Assembly (NCBI GenBank): GCA_963747735.1
Contig: CAVVGE010000022.1
Location: 1-62,688 of the forward strand
Length of the DNA: 62,688 nucleotides
Origin: AP-15 sp963747735
Lineage (GTDB): Bacteria > Pseudomonadota > Alphaproteobacteria > ATCC43930 > CGMCC-115725
Reading direction: 5' to 3'
Positions 9,351-18,075 of this stretch are shown in pieces (position 1 is the stretch's first letter; each line of letters opens with the position of its first letter). Made by a program: the position numbers and the translations under genes. A model generated the notes under the pieces. That model searched no databases. It saw only the letters and a program-made list of their open reading frames with translations, and was not told the origin of the DNA.

Positions 9351-10511
9351 ATGGCGGCAATCGTGACGACACCGCGGCTGATGGCGATCGGCGGCGGCGC
9401 GCTCGGCGAGCTACCGGGCGTCCTGCAACGCTTTGGCCTGACGCGGCCGCTGATCGTGACCGACCCTTACATCAAAAGCTGCGGCATTCTCGACCGAGCG
9501 ACCGACCTGCTGGCGCAAGCCGGCATCGGCTTTTCGGTTTTTGCCGACGCGGTTGCCGATCCGACGACCGCGGTCATCGAAGAGGGCACGCGGCGGCTCG
9601 GCGAGGGCGGCTATGACAGCCTCGTCGCGGTCGGCGGCGGCAGCTCGATCGACACCGCCAAGGGGATGAGCGTGCTCGCCGCCAATGGCGGCAAGATGCG
9701 CGACTGGAAGGTGCCGGCCGACATCCCCACGGCCGGGCCGCCGCTGGTCGCGATCCCGACCACTGCCGGCACCGGGTCGGAAGCGACGCGGTTCACCGTT
9801 ATCACCGACACCGAGACCGACGAAAAAATGCTGATCGCCGGGCTCGCCTGCTGCCCGCTGGCGGCAATCGTCGATTACGAGCTGACCTTGTCGATGCCGT
9901 TGCGGCTGACCGCCGATACCGGCATCGACAGCCTGACCCATGCGATCGAGGCTTATGTCAGCCGTCGCGCCAGCCCCTACACCGACGGCCTCGCCAAAAA
10001 CGCGATGGGGCTGATCGCGCGCAATATCCGCACCGCCTGCGCCGAGCCGCAAAACCGGGCGGCGCGCGAAGCGATGATGCTGGGGGCGACGACCGCGGGG
10101 ATGGCGTTCTCGAATTCGAGCGTGGCGCTGGTGCACGGCATGAGCCGGCCGATCGGCGCCTTTTTTCATGTGCCGCACGGGCTGTCGAACGCGATGCTGC
10201 TGCCCGAGATCACCGCCTTTTCGACACCGGGGGCGCTCGACCGCTATGCCGATTGCGCGCGTGCGATGGGGGTCGCCGAGGAAGGCGAAGGGAGCCAGGC
10301 GGCGGTCGCGCGACTCCTCGACGAGTTGCGCCGGCTGAACCGCGACCTCGAAGTGCCGAGCCCGCGCAGCTGGGGCATCGACACCCGGCGCTGGGAGGAA
10401 TTGCTGCCGGTGATGGCGAGCCAGGCGCTCGCTTCAGGCTCGCCCGCCAACAACCCGCGGGTGCCGACGAGCGGCGAGATCATCGAGCTCTACCGACGCG
10501 TCTACGGCTGA
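9351..10511 (+). CDS. Iron-containing alcohol dehydrogenase
   Basis: 386 residues. The nucleotide loop GGGSSID is at 95-101 and the metal ligands fit D193, H197, H262 and H276 (DSLTHAIE, VHGMSRPIG, HVPHG). It oxidises or reduces an alcohol/aldehyde pair with NAD(P). The family ranges from ethanol to 1,3-propanediol, lactaldehyde and maleylacetate substrates, and the sequence alone does not choose. It follows tusA closely. Confidence 0.87.
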   Translation: MAAIVTTPRLMAIGGGALGELPGVLQRFGLTRPLIVTDPYIKSCGILDRATDLLAQAGIGFSVFADAVADPTTAVIEEGTRRLGEGGYDSLVAVGGGSSIDTAKGMSVLAANGGKMRDWKVPADIPTAGPPLVAIPTTAGTGSEATRFTVITDTETDEKMLIAGLACCPLAAIVDYELTLSMPLRLTADTGIDSLTHAIEAYVSRRASPYTDGLAKNAMGLIARNIRTACAEPQNRAAREAMMLGATTAGMAFSNSSVALVHGMSRPIGAFFHVPHGLSNAMLLPEITAFSTPGALDRYADCARAMGVAEEGEGSQAAVARLLDELRRLNRDLEVPSPRSWGIDTRRWEELLPVMASQALASGSPANNPRVPTSGEIIELYRRVYG

Positions 10512-10516
10512 CCCTG

Positions 10517-10840
10517 TCAGCCCAGCGCCACCTCGATATCGTCGCCGCTGAGGCGGACGGGGTAGGTCTTCAGATCTACGGTGGCCGGCGGGTCGAGCAC
10601 CTTGCCGGTGCGCACGTCAAAGCGCGCGGCATGCAGCGGGCACTCGATCGTCTCGCCGTCGAGCCAGCCATCAGAGAGGCGAGCATAGGCGTGGGTGCAG
10701 ACATTGTCGGTGGCGTAGAGAGTGCCGTCGCAATTGTAGACCGCGATCGAATGGCCGTCCGCCTCGACGCCGATGACCTCGCCCGGCGCCAAATCGCCGC
10801 GCCCCGCCACCCGCACCCAAAGGGCCTCGCCCTCGGCCAT
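10517..10840 (-). CDS. Rieske [2Fe-2S] ferredoxin
   Basis: 107 residues with the cluster ligands C48-x-H50 and C67-x-x-H70 (NVCTHAYARLSDG and ECPLHAARFD). This is the small soluble ferredoxin type that passes electrons to ring-hydroxylating dioxygenases, but no oxygenase is nearby. It converges with the alcohol dehydrogenase (5-base gap). 17 bases separate it from the AsnC-domain gene upstream, so the two may be co-transcribed. Confidence 0.88.
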   Translation of the reverse strand: MAEGEALWVRVAGRGDLAPGEVIGVEADGHSIAVYNCDGTLYATDNVCTHAYARLSDGWLDGETIECPLHAARFDVRTGKVLDPPATVDLKTYPVRLSGDDIEVALG

Positions 10841-10857
10841 CGCCCCCTCCGCCCGGC

Positions 10858-11115
10858 TCAGCTCGACGAATTTTCGGAGAACGCCTTGAACGCGATGATC
10901 GTAAACGTGTCCTTGACCCCGGCCAAGGTCTGCAAATCCTCGGTCACGAAATGGCCGATGTCGGCGTCGTCCGGCAGATACACCTTCATCAGAAGGTCGT
11001 ATTGACCCGAGGTCGAATAAACCTCCGAGACCTGCTCGATCGTATCGACCGCTGCGCCGGCGACCTCATACGCCTTGCCGAGATCGCATTTGACCATGAC
11101 AAAGATGGTCTTCAT
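10858..11115 (-). CDS. Stand-alone Lrp/AsnC effector-binding (RAM) domain protein
   Basis: 85 residues covering only the ligand-binding domain of Lrp/AsnC regulators (MVKCDLGKAYEVA, TSGQYDLLMKVYLPD). The DNA-binding helix-turn-helix is absent. Such proteins form ring oligomers and probably sense small molecules or modulate full-length family members. Upstream lies the DEAD-box helicase gene, 12 bases away. Confidence 0.83.
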   Translation of the reverse strand: MKTIFVMVKCDLGKAYEVAGAAVDTIEQVSEVYSTSGQYDLLMKVYLPDDADIGHFVTEDLQTLAGVKDTFTIIAFKAFSENSSS

Positions 11116-11127
11116 CCAAGCGGCGCC

Positions 11128-12609
11128 TCAAGAGCCGGCAACGATGCGCGGCGGGCGGGCGAGGAAGGCCGGCAGGTGGTCGCCAAAACCGACAACCCGG
11201 CGCTCCTCCGGGGCGGGGGATGCAGGTGCGCTCGGCGCACGGCGCGGCGCCGCAGCGCGCGGAAACGGGGTAACGACGGCGCTGCTCTGGGGCGGGCGCG
11301 GTGTTTCCTTCGGCCGGTCCGCCGCGAAGCGTGGTGTTTCCTTCGGCCGGTCCGCCGTGGGGCGCCGTGCTTCCTTCGGCCGGCTCGCCGTGGGGCGTGG
11401 TGTCTTGACCGGAGACTTGCTCGGCGCGGGGCGGCGCTCGGAGCGCCCGCGGCGACGGCGCCCCTCCTCGTATTCGAGCTCGGCCGGGGCGATGCCGTCG
11501 ATGACGGCGAGCGGAATTTCCTTGCCGATCAATTTGACGATAGCGGCGACAAAGCGGCCATCCTCGGGAGCGGCCAGCATGAACGAGCGGCCCGACAAGC
11601 CGGCGCGGCCGGTGCGGCCGATACGGTGGACGTAATCTTCGGCATGGATCGGCACGTCGAAGCAAAAGACGTGGCTCATGCCCTTGATGTCGAGGCCGCG
11701 GGCGGCAACGTCGCTGGCGACGAGAAGGCGAATCTCGTCATTTTTGAAGCGCTCGAGCGTCTCGGTGCGCTTTGGCTGGGGCATGTCGCCGTGCAAGGCC
11801 GCGGCGTCGAAGCCGTGGCGCACCAGAGATTTGCACAGGATGTCCACGTCGCGCTTGCGGTTGCAGAAAATCAGCGCGTTCTTGACGTCCTCCGATGCGA
11901 TCAGCCGGCGCAGCGCCTCACGCTTGTCGCCCGCGTCGAGGACGGCCAGCGACTGGATAACGCCAGCGGCGGGCGAGGCCGGCGGCGCCACCGAGATTTC
12001 GACCGGGTCGCTCAGAAACGCGTCGCCCAAGATGCGGATTTCCGGCGGCATCGTCGCCGAGAAAAACAAAGTTTGCCGCGCTTTCGGCAATAGCCCGACG
12101 ATGCGCTCGACATCGGGGATAAAGCCCATATCGAGCATCCGGTCGGCCTCGTCGATGACGAGGATATGCGCGTCGGACAGCAGGATCTTGCCGCGCCCGT
12201 GAAGATCGAGAAGCCGGCCGGGGGTGGCGATCAGCACATCGACGCCGCGATCGAGCTTGCGTTCCTGATCGACAAAGCTTTCGCCGCCGATCAGAAGCGC
12301 CATGGTCAGCCGGTGATGCCGGCCGTAAAGCTCAAAGGAATTGGCGACCTGGGTCGCCAGCTCGCGCGTCGGCTCGAGGATCAGCGAGCGCGGCATGCGC
12401 GCTCGCGCCCGCCCGGCCGCCAGCTTGTCGATCATCGGCAAGACAAAGCTCGCGGTCTTGCCGGTGCCGGTCTGGGCGCAGCCGAGCACGTCACGGCCGC
12501 GCTGGACGAACGGGATCGCTTGTTCCTGGATCGGGGTGGGGATCGTATAGCCGGCGTCGGAAACCGCCTGAAGCACTTCAGGCGAAAGATCAAGCTCGGA
12601 AAAACCCAT
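11128..12609 (-). CDS. DEAD-box RNA helicase (RhlE-like) with repeat-bearing basic tail
   Basis: 493 residues. Motif I AQTGTGKT (45-52), motif II DEAD within VIDEADRMLDMGF, motif III SAT and motif VI HRIGRTGRAG are all present. The Q motif is seen near PTPIQEQAIPF. After about residue 370 the chain is a lysine/arginine/proline-rich disordered tail with an 11-residue repeat (TPRFAADRPKE-like, three copies). It unwinds short RNA duplexes in ribosome assembly or decay, and the tail probably anchors RNA. Its position next to IF-1 and cold-shock genes fits a cold-response neighbourhood. Confidence 0.93.
   Translation of the reverse strand: MGFSELDLSPEVLQAVSDAGYTIPTPIQEQAIPFVQRGRDVLGCAQTGTGKTASFVLPMIDKLAAGRARARMPRSLILEPTRELATQVANSFELYGRHHRLTMALLIGGESFVDQERKLDRGVDVLIATPGRLLDLHGRGKILLSDAHILVIDEADRMLDMGFIPDVERIVGLLPKARQTLFFSATMPPEIRILGDAFLSDPVEISVAPPASPAAGVIQSLAVLDAGDKREALRRLIASEDVKNALIFCNRKRDVDILCKSLVRHGFDAAALHGDMPQPKRTETLERFKNDEIRLLVASDVAARGLDIKGMSHVFCFDVPIHAEDYVHRIGRTGRAGLSGRSFMLAAPEDGRFVAAIVKLIGKEIPLAVIDGIAPAELEYEEGRRRRGRSERRPAPSKSPVKTPRPTASRPKEARRPTADRPKETPRFAADRPKETPRPPQSSAVVTPFPRAAAPRRAPSAPASPAPEERRVVGFGDHLPAFLARPPRIVAGS
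11301..11399. repeat. Three-copy 33-base tandem repeat inside the helicase gene
   Basis: Units at 11301-11333, 11334-11366 and 11367-11399 share the core TTCCTTCGGCCGG. As 33 is divisible by three, copy-number change lengthens or shortens the disordered tail by 11 residues without breaking the frame. Confidence 0.85.
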
Positions 12610-12736
12610 TGAGATGTCGTAACCTCTGTGTAACGATTATGCGTTGCGCAACTGCCAAGTCAAATTGGCCTCGATCTGATCGATGTCAATTGATTTGTGC
12701 CGGCGAGGCATGCTGGCGGGACAGGGCAGAGCCCCG

Positions 12737-13003
12737 TCAGCGCCGGCGAAAATTAGGCCGGCCGCCCATCGGGATTGCGCGTTCGTCCTTGTGCCGGAAG
12801 TTGATCCGGCCTTTGGTCAGATCATATGGGGTCATTTCGACCGTTACCCGGTCGCCGGCGAGGATGCGAATGCGGTTCTTTTTCATGCGGCCTGAAGAGT
12901 AGGCCAGTGTTTCGTGGCCGTTGTCGAGGCGCACGCGGAACCGGGCATCGGGCAATAATTCGAGCACGGTACCGTCGAATTCGATCAGGTCTTCCTTGGC
13001 CAA
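12737..13003 (-). CDS. infA: Translation initiation factor IF-1, long paralogue
   Basis: 88 residues. Translation most likely starts at TTG 13003 (LAKEDLIEFDGTVLELLPDA), as GGAGGGAG is 4 bases upstream and no ATG or GTG aligns with the family start. The OB-fold core with GRMKKNRIRILAGDRVTVEM is standard. A 16-residue basic C-terminal extension makes it longer than the usual 72 residues, so it may be a second, cold-associated copy beside the primary infA. It binds the ribosomal A site during initiation. The cold-shock gene lies directly upstream. Confidence 0.9.
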   Translation of the reverse strand: MAKEDLIEFDGTVLELLPDARFRVRLDNGHETLAYSSGRMKKNRIRILAGDRVTVEMTPYDLTKGRINFRHKDERAIPMGGRPNFRRR

Positions 13004-13025
13004 ACAGCTCCCTCCGACAAAGGAA

Positions 13026-13047
13026 CGGGGGCGCCGCAGCACCCCCG
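13026..13047 (-). terminator. Hairpin between cold-shock gene and infA
   Basis: A nine-pair stem (CGGGGGTGC with GCGCCCCCG on the minus strand) closes a four-base loop. It is followed by only a weak T-rich stretch. It could attenuate transcription from the cold-shock gene into infA or act as a processing hairpin. Confidence 0.45.
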
Positions 13048-13064
13048 CATGCTCTTTTTCTTCC

Positions 13065-13271
13065 TCAGGTCGCGCGCAAATTGATGGCAGAGACGCGCCC
13101 ACGCTGGCCTTGCTCGAGCTCGTAGCTCAATTTTTGACCCTCGCGCAGATTATCCATTCCCGCGCGCTCGACGGCGGAGATGTGGACGAACACATCGGCG
13201 CCGCCGTTTTCGGGCTGGATAAAGCCATAGCCCTTCTGCGCGTTGAACCATTTGACCGTACCGGTCGCCAT
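13065..13271 (-). CDS. Cold-shock domain protein (CspA family)
   Basis: 68 residues from ATG 13271 with GGAG upstream. RNP1 KGYGFI and RNP2 VFVHIS are both present in the single cold-shock domain. It is an RNA chaperone that melts secondary structure, fitting with IF-1 and the DEAD-box helicase next to it. Confidence 0.93.
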   Translation of the reverse strand: MATGTVKWFNAQKGYGFIQPENGGADVFVHISAVERAGMDNLREGQKLSYELEQGQRGRVSAINLRAT

Positions 13272-13629
13272 CGGCAGTAACTCCACTTAGCAAGTAAGGC
13301 CGCCACGCGAACGCGCGGCGTATCGGACATCGATTGGCTCGGAAGACACGGTCGCACGATCGCAGACGAACGCAGGCCGGAAAGCCCGAACCCAAACGGG
13401 TCGACGGACCTTAGTTAAGAGCCGCCGCGGAATTGCGCAAGTGCCTTCACCGGTTGCGGGCCGCAGGCGAAACAAGGTCCTCTCCCCTGCCGCGCAGCGC
13501 GGCACCCCGGCCTGGCGGGCTCGCGGTCGGCGCCCGGTTTTACCGATGCCGACAGCTCCGGCACCGCATTCTGCGGCAGATCGCGACGGGTTCGCGTCGA
13601 AGGCTCGGCAGCTGCACCGCTGCGCTGGC
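13272..13629. other. Intergenic region upstream of the cold-shock gene
   Basis: About 360 bases without a supported gene. It must contain the promoter and probably a long 5' leader for the cold-shock gene, as is usual for cspA mRNAs. I could not pick out -35/-10 boxes or a conserved cold box. Confidence 0.4.
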
Positions 13630-15987
13630 TCAATGCGACGGCATTGCCGGCAGCAGGTTCCTATCGGTGCGCGGCAGCACCGCCCATTTCGGGCCGGCGC
13701 CGGGGTGGCTCGCCCAGTCGGTGATCCTGGTGTAGACGTGCCGCTCAATCCAGGCCCAAGCCTGCGCCCCGCCCGGCTCGCCTGCGATCTGCGAGGCGGC
13801 GGCGATCGCCCAGGCTTGGCGGCCATCGGCGTTGAGGTTGCGGGCGAAATATTGGTCGAGCGATGTCGCGGTCGAGATCCGTGGCGTCCAGCCTTGCCCG
13901 GTAAGCCAGCCCGGTTGGAGAGCGGCAACCAGCGCGCGCCAGCTGGCGAAGAACCCGCCGCCGTTTTTCTCGACCGGCATCTCGTACATGGCCAACAGCG
14001 TGGGATAGCCCGAATTGTTGACCATCGTGATCAGCCATTGCGCGGTGTGCGCCACGAGCGGCTCGGCGGCAAACCCGACCTCCTTGGCCCGGCCGAGCCC
14101 ATAAATGTTGTAGTATTGCATCCACGGCGAGGTGGCCGTGCCGACCGCCCCCGGCACAAAGATGCCCGGCGCCTCGTTCTGCTTGACAATGCTGCTGGCA
14201 TTGGTCGGCGGGCTGCCGTTCGATTCCCAGTTGCCGAGCGGCGGCGGCAGGCCGTGCTCCGGGCTGTTCCCGTTCTCGGTGCTGTAGTAGTTGCCGTATT
14301 TGGCGCCCCACAGCTTGACGGCGCTGCCGTCGAACACAGTGCCCGACACCCCGAGGCCGCCTTCCCAGCGCGCCAATGCGTCGTTCGTGAGGGTCGTGAA
14401 GTAGGCTTTCTCGGGGTCGCTGTCGGGGGCCATCAGCGCGGTCTCGACACGGCTGCGCAAGACCCAGCCGGCACCGCGCAGCTCGTCGGCGATCACCCCC
14501 TCGGCGCCGGTCGGGCCGCGACCATAGGCGGCTTTGGTTACCCAGCCCGGGTAGCGCGACGCGCTAAACCCGGCCCACAGGTAAGCCTCGTCGAGATACC
14601 ACGGGTCGCCGGTCAGCACATAGGGAACGAACCAGGGCTGCGGCTGGTGCGCGCCGTCGAACCTCCAAGGGCTGTGCAGGTTGAAAGGCCCGACCTGCAC
14701 CGGCCGGTCGGCGGCCAGCCCCTGGGTAAAAATATCGCTGGCGGTAAAAAACTCGGTGCTGCGCCGGTCGGTGATCGAGACGGTGTGGCCGAGCCCGGTC
14801 GAGGGGTTGAGCCCGGTCGGGTCGCTGCGCTGCAGCCGGCGGGCCGGGTCGGTTTCGCGCAAATTGGCCGGAAACGCCGCGGCCAGATCGTCCATCCCCA
14901 GCGCCATCTGGCGCATCCGCCAATCGCCGGTGTAGAGCCACAGCACGTCCCAGGTCGGGTAGGGGCCGATCTCCCGGCGCTCGCCGGGGGCGGCTATCGC
15001 GGCTTGCCACAGCCCGCCGTCCCATTGGCCGTCATAGAGGTCGTGCGGGCGCCCGGTCCACAGCGCGTATTCGCTGGCGACCAGCGCCGCTGTCGGCTTG
15101 ATCGAAGTGTCGTAGCCGGGCAGCCAGCGGGTGGTTTCGAGATAGCCGAGGTTGTAGTCGATATCGACCTGCGGCGAGGGCGTGCCGCCCAGCCAAAAGC
15201 TCCGGCTCCAATTGGTCATCGCCCACTGCTTTTTCGGGTGCGTCGTCTGAGCGCCGGTCAAATCGGCGGTGTAGACGATTTGAGAAGCTCGAGCGCCGGC
15301 TCGGACCGCGAGCGTATAGGCGAGGTCTTCAACCTCGGTGGTCAGGTCGTTTTCGCCGACCGCGCGAACCAGCACCCGATGGCTCGCCGGCCAAAAGGTT
15401 GCGACAAAGTTCGGGCGCAGCGGGCGATGGCCGTCACCAAGCCCGATGTCGTATTTGCGCGCGGTGCTGTCGTCGCCGAGGATGATCGTCTGCGCGATCG
15501 GGCCGCTCGTCCAAATCTTGTAGTCGCCGGCTTGCAGCATCGCCCGCGCGCTCGCCGTTTGCGGCCGCGACCCCGCTGCCGTCGCGGTGGCGCCGATCAC
15601 CGCATCGAAATCGTATGCCGGGTCGAGCATCTGCGCCCGGCTCATTGGCGCGTTGTCCGGTTTCGGCTGATCGGCAAAGGTCAGGGTCTGGTTGGCGCCT
15701 ATGGGCAGGTTCGGCATCACCACGGCGATCACCGCGAATTCGACCGAGCCGTCCGGGTAGCGGTTCTTGACATTGGCTTGGCTCGCTATCGGCTTGCCGT
15801 TCAGCAGCACCCGCGGAGCGTGCGCGATTTCGCCTATCAGAAAGGGCCGTCCGAACTGCAACGGAAAATCGCGCTGAACGGCCCCGCTGCGATTGGTGAC
15901 CGTGATCGAATTTACGACGCGGGGGGGTGGTGTCGCTCCGGTGCAGATCATCAGCGCGGCGAGCGCGAGCAGCAAATATCGAATCAT
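13630..15987 (-). CDS. Large secreted protein of unknown function
   Basis: 785 residues with an N-terminal signal sequence (YLLLALAALMICTGATPPP), so it is exported. Residues ~25-110 form a beta-rich domain that begins with SITVTNRSGAVQRDFPLQFG and resembles the N-terminal domain of the YetA/PcRGLX (rhamnogalacturonan-lyase-related) group. The long remainder is rich in tryptophan, tyrosine and glycine, in the manner of an alpha/alpha toroid or carbohydrate-active fold (TWDVLWLYTGDWRMRQMAL, WYLDEAYLWAGF). I cannot assign an enzyme class. It stands alone between the cold-shock gene and the acyl-CoA ligase. Polysaccharide processing in the periplasm or outside the cell is a reasonable guess only. 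Confidence 0.55.
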   Translation of the reverse strand: MIRYLLLALAALMICTGATPPPRVVNSITVTNRSGAVQRDFPLQFGRPFLIGEIAHAPRVLLNGKPIASQANVKNRYPDGSVEFAVIAVVMPNLPIGANQTLTFADQPKPDNAPMSRAQMLDPAYDFDAVIGATATAAGSRPQTASARAMLQAGDYKIWTSGPIAQTIILGDDSTARKYDIGLGDGHRPLRPNFVATFWPASHRVLVRAVGENDLTTEVEDLAYTLAVRAGARASQIVYTADLTGAQTTHPKKQWAMTNWSRSFWLGGTPSPQVDIDYNLGYLETTRWLPGYDTSIKPTAALVASEYALWTGRPHDLYDGQWDGGLWQAAIAAPGERREIGPYPTWDVLWLYTGDWRMRQMALGMDDLAAAFPANLRETDPARRLQRSDPTGLNPSTGLGHTVSITDRRSTEFFTASDIFTQGLAADRPVQVGPFNLHSPWRFDGAHQPQPWFVPYVLTGDPWYLDEAYLWAGFSASRYPGWVTKAAYGRGPTGAEGVIADELRGAGWVLRSRVETALMAPDSDPEKAYFTTLTNDALARWEGGLGVSGTVFDGSAVKLWGAKYGNYYSTENGNSPEHGLPPPLGNWESNGSPPTNASSIVKQNEAPGIFVPGAVGTATSPWMQYYNIYGLGRAKEVGFAAEPLVAHTAQWLITMVNNSGYPTLLAMYEMPVEKNGGGFFASWRALVAALQPGWLTGQGWTPRISTATSLDQYFARNLNADGRQAWAIAAASQIAGEPGGAQAWAWIERHVYTRITDWASHPGAGPKWAVLPRTDRNLLPAMPSH

Positions 15988-16138
15988 CCTGAGGTCCGCG
16001 GGTCGGGATCAGCCGCCGGCGATGGCGCGCCGGATCGATCTATCGTCCAGGAAAATCGCCAAATTGTGGCACGGCGGCGCGCCGCCCCGACCCGGCACGC
16101 CGCATCCGCATCGGCTCGCCCCGACGCCGCAGCCGCCC

Positions 16139-17941
16139 TCAGGCGGCGATACCCTTGCCTTGGTAGAGCGCGTCTAGCGCCGTGCGGTAGGCCTCGCACA
16201 CGGCATGGCGCTTGACCTTGAGGGTCGGCGTCATCTGCCCGTTGGCAGTGGTGAAAGCCTCGCCGGCGATGACAAAGCGGCGCACCCGCTCGCTCGCCGG
16301 CAGCGCACGATTGACGCGGGCGACGGCGGCGCCCACCGCTGTGGCAAAGCCGGCATCGGCGGCAAGCACCGGCAGCCCGGCTGCCAGCCCATGCTCGGCG
16401 GCGTAGCCCGCGGCAAAGTCGGGGTCGGGAACCAGAACCGCAACGAGATAGGGCCGCTGGTCGCCGAACACGATTCCTTGGGCGATCTCCGGCTCCAGGG
16501 TCAGGCAGCCTTCGACCCGCGCCGGCGAGATCATGTCGCCGCCGGAATTCTTGATGAAATCGCGCTTGCGGTCGGTGATCCGAATATAGCCGTCATCATC
16601 GATGACGCCGACATCGCCGGTCTTGAGCCAACCGTCCTCGAGCGTGCGCGCGCTCGCTTCGGGATCGTTCCAATAGCCTTGCATGACGTTGTCGCCGGCG
16701 ACCAGGAGCTCGCCATCCTCGGCCGCACGCACCCGCACCCCGTCGAGCGGTGGGCCGACCGTGTCGATCCTGATCCGCGCCGGCGAGTTGCAGGCGACGA
16801 CCGGGCCGGCCTCGGTTTGTCCATAGCCTTGCAGCAGCATGACCCCGAGCGCCAGAAAGAAGCTGCCGATCTCCGGATTGAGCGGCGCGCCGCCCGAGAC
16901 CATCGCCTTCAGCCGCCCGCCAAAGCGGCGGCGCAGCCCAGCCCGCACCAGCCGGTCGAGCACCGGGTCGGCGAGCCGCTCGCCGATCCTCAGCGGCTCG
17001 AAGGCGGCGCGCTTGCGGCCGATCGCGACGGCACGCTCAAAGAGCGTGCGGGCCATTCCGCCTTTGCGCTCGACCCCGAGCAGGATGCGGCGGTGCAATG
17101 TCTCGTAGAGGCGCGGCACCGCGGTCATGATCGTCGGTCGCGCTTCGAGCAGGTTGACGGCGAGCAATTCGGCGCCTTCGGCGAAATAGATCTGCGCGCC
17201 GATCGAAATCGGAAACATCAGGCCCGCGGTGTGCTCATAGGCGTGCGACAGCGGCAGAAAGCTCAGGAACACCTCGTCGCCGAGGCCGAGGATCTCCAAC
17301 AGGCGATAGGCCCCGCGGCAATTGGCGAGGATGTTGCGGTGGCTGGTCATCACCCCCTTGGGCGCGCCGCCGGTCCCGGAGGTATAGATCAGGCAGGCAG
17401 TGTCGTCGGGTGCGAGATCGGCGACGATGGCGCCCGCATCGTTGCCCACATCGTCACCGCCGTGAGCCATCGCCTCGTCCCAGGACAACATTTCGACCGT
17501 GCTGGCCTGGCCCAGCACCGGCTCGAGCGCCACCACGGTGCGCAGGCTCTCGACCTGGCTTGCCGCCGCCAGCACCCGCGCCGACAATGCCGGCTTCGAG
17601 ACGATGACCGCGCGCACACCGCTATCGGCGAAAACGTGGCGGTGGTCTTCGACAGTGTTTGTCACATAGGCCGGAACGGTGATGGCGCCGGCGCTCATGA
17701 TCGCCAGATCGGCGACGGCCCATTCGGGGCGATTCTCGGCGACGAGGCCAACCCGGTCGCCGCGTTGGACACCGAGCGCGGCGAGGCCCCGGGCGAGCCG
17801 GCGGACATCGCGCGCCGCCGCTGTCCAGCTCACCCTTTGATAGCGGCCATCGCGCTTTGCCCAGAGAAAGGGACGGTCGCCTCGCCGTTCCGCCTGGTCG
17901 AAGAACATTGCCGGCAGGCTGCGGCAATTATCGTAATCCAT
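16139..17941 (-). CDS. Long-chain acyl-CoA ligase (AMP-forming)
   Basis: 600 residues from ATG 17941. The ATP/AMP signature YTSGTGGAPKGV is at 186-197. GYGQTEAGPVV and the hinge region TGDVGVIDDDGYIRITDRKRDFIK follow in order. The protein activates fatty acids to acyl-CoA through an acyl-adenylate, near the inner membrane. The length and the C-terminal TLKVKRHAVCEAYR match the FadD15/long-chain branch. An open frame extends far upstream, but it is only the antisense of the peptidase gene. Confidence 0.9.
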   Translation of the reverse strand: MDYDNCRSLPAMFFDQAERRGDRPFLWAKRDGRYQRVSWTAAARDVRRLARGLAALGVQRGDRVGLVAENRPEWAVADLAIMSAGAITVPAYVTNTVEDHRHVFADSGVRAVIVSKPALSARVLAAASQVESLRTVVALEPVLGQASTVEMLSWDEAMAHGGDDVGNDAGAIVADLAPDDTACLIYTSGTGGAPKGVMTSHRNILANCRGAYRLLEILGLGDEVFLSFLPLSHAYEHTAGLMFPISIGAQIYFAEGAELLAVNLLEARPTIMTAVPRLYETLHRRILLGVERKGGMARTLFERAVAIGRKRAAFEPLRIGERLADPVLDRLVRAGLRRRFGGRLKAMVSGGAPLNPEIGSFFLALGVMLLQGYGQTEAGPVVACNSPARIRIDTVGPPLDGVRVRAAEDGELLVAGDNVMQGYWNDPEASARTLEDGWLKTGDVGVIDDDGYIRITDRKRDFIKNSGGDMISPARVEGCLTLEPEIAQGIVFGDQRPYLVAVLVPDPDFAAGYAAEHGLAAGLPVLAADAGFATAVGAAVARVNRALPASERVRRFVIAGEAFTTANGQMTPTLKVKRHAVCEAYRTALDALYQGKGIAA

Positions 17942-18075
17942 CCTGCCCCCGAACCGCCCCGGAGCCTGTTCTACGGGTTTCGCGCGGCGTGTGGAATAGC
18001 CACCCGCATGCACCGGCGGTTGGCGCTTCGGCTCGCGGCCCCATATCTTTGCGCGTGAGACGATTGGAGCCGGCG

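Noticed and set aside
13441..16215. 924-codon plus-strand frame opposite the secreted protein
   Set aside because: The minus-strand frame has a signal peptide and protein-like composition; this one has neither.
16205..18058. Long plus-strand open frame (617 codons) across the acyl-CoA ligase
   Set aside because: It is antisense to a gene with all catalytic motifs and shows a composition-driven, arginine/histidine-rich sequence without any domain.
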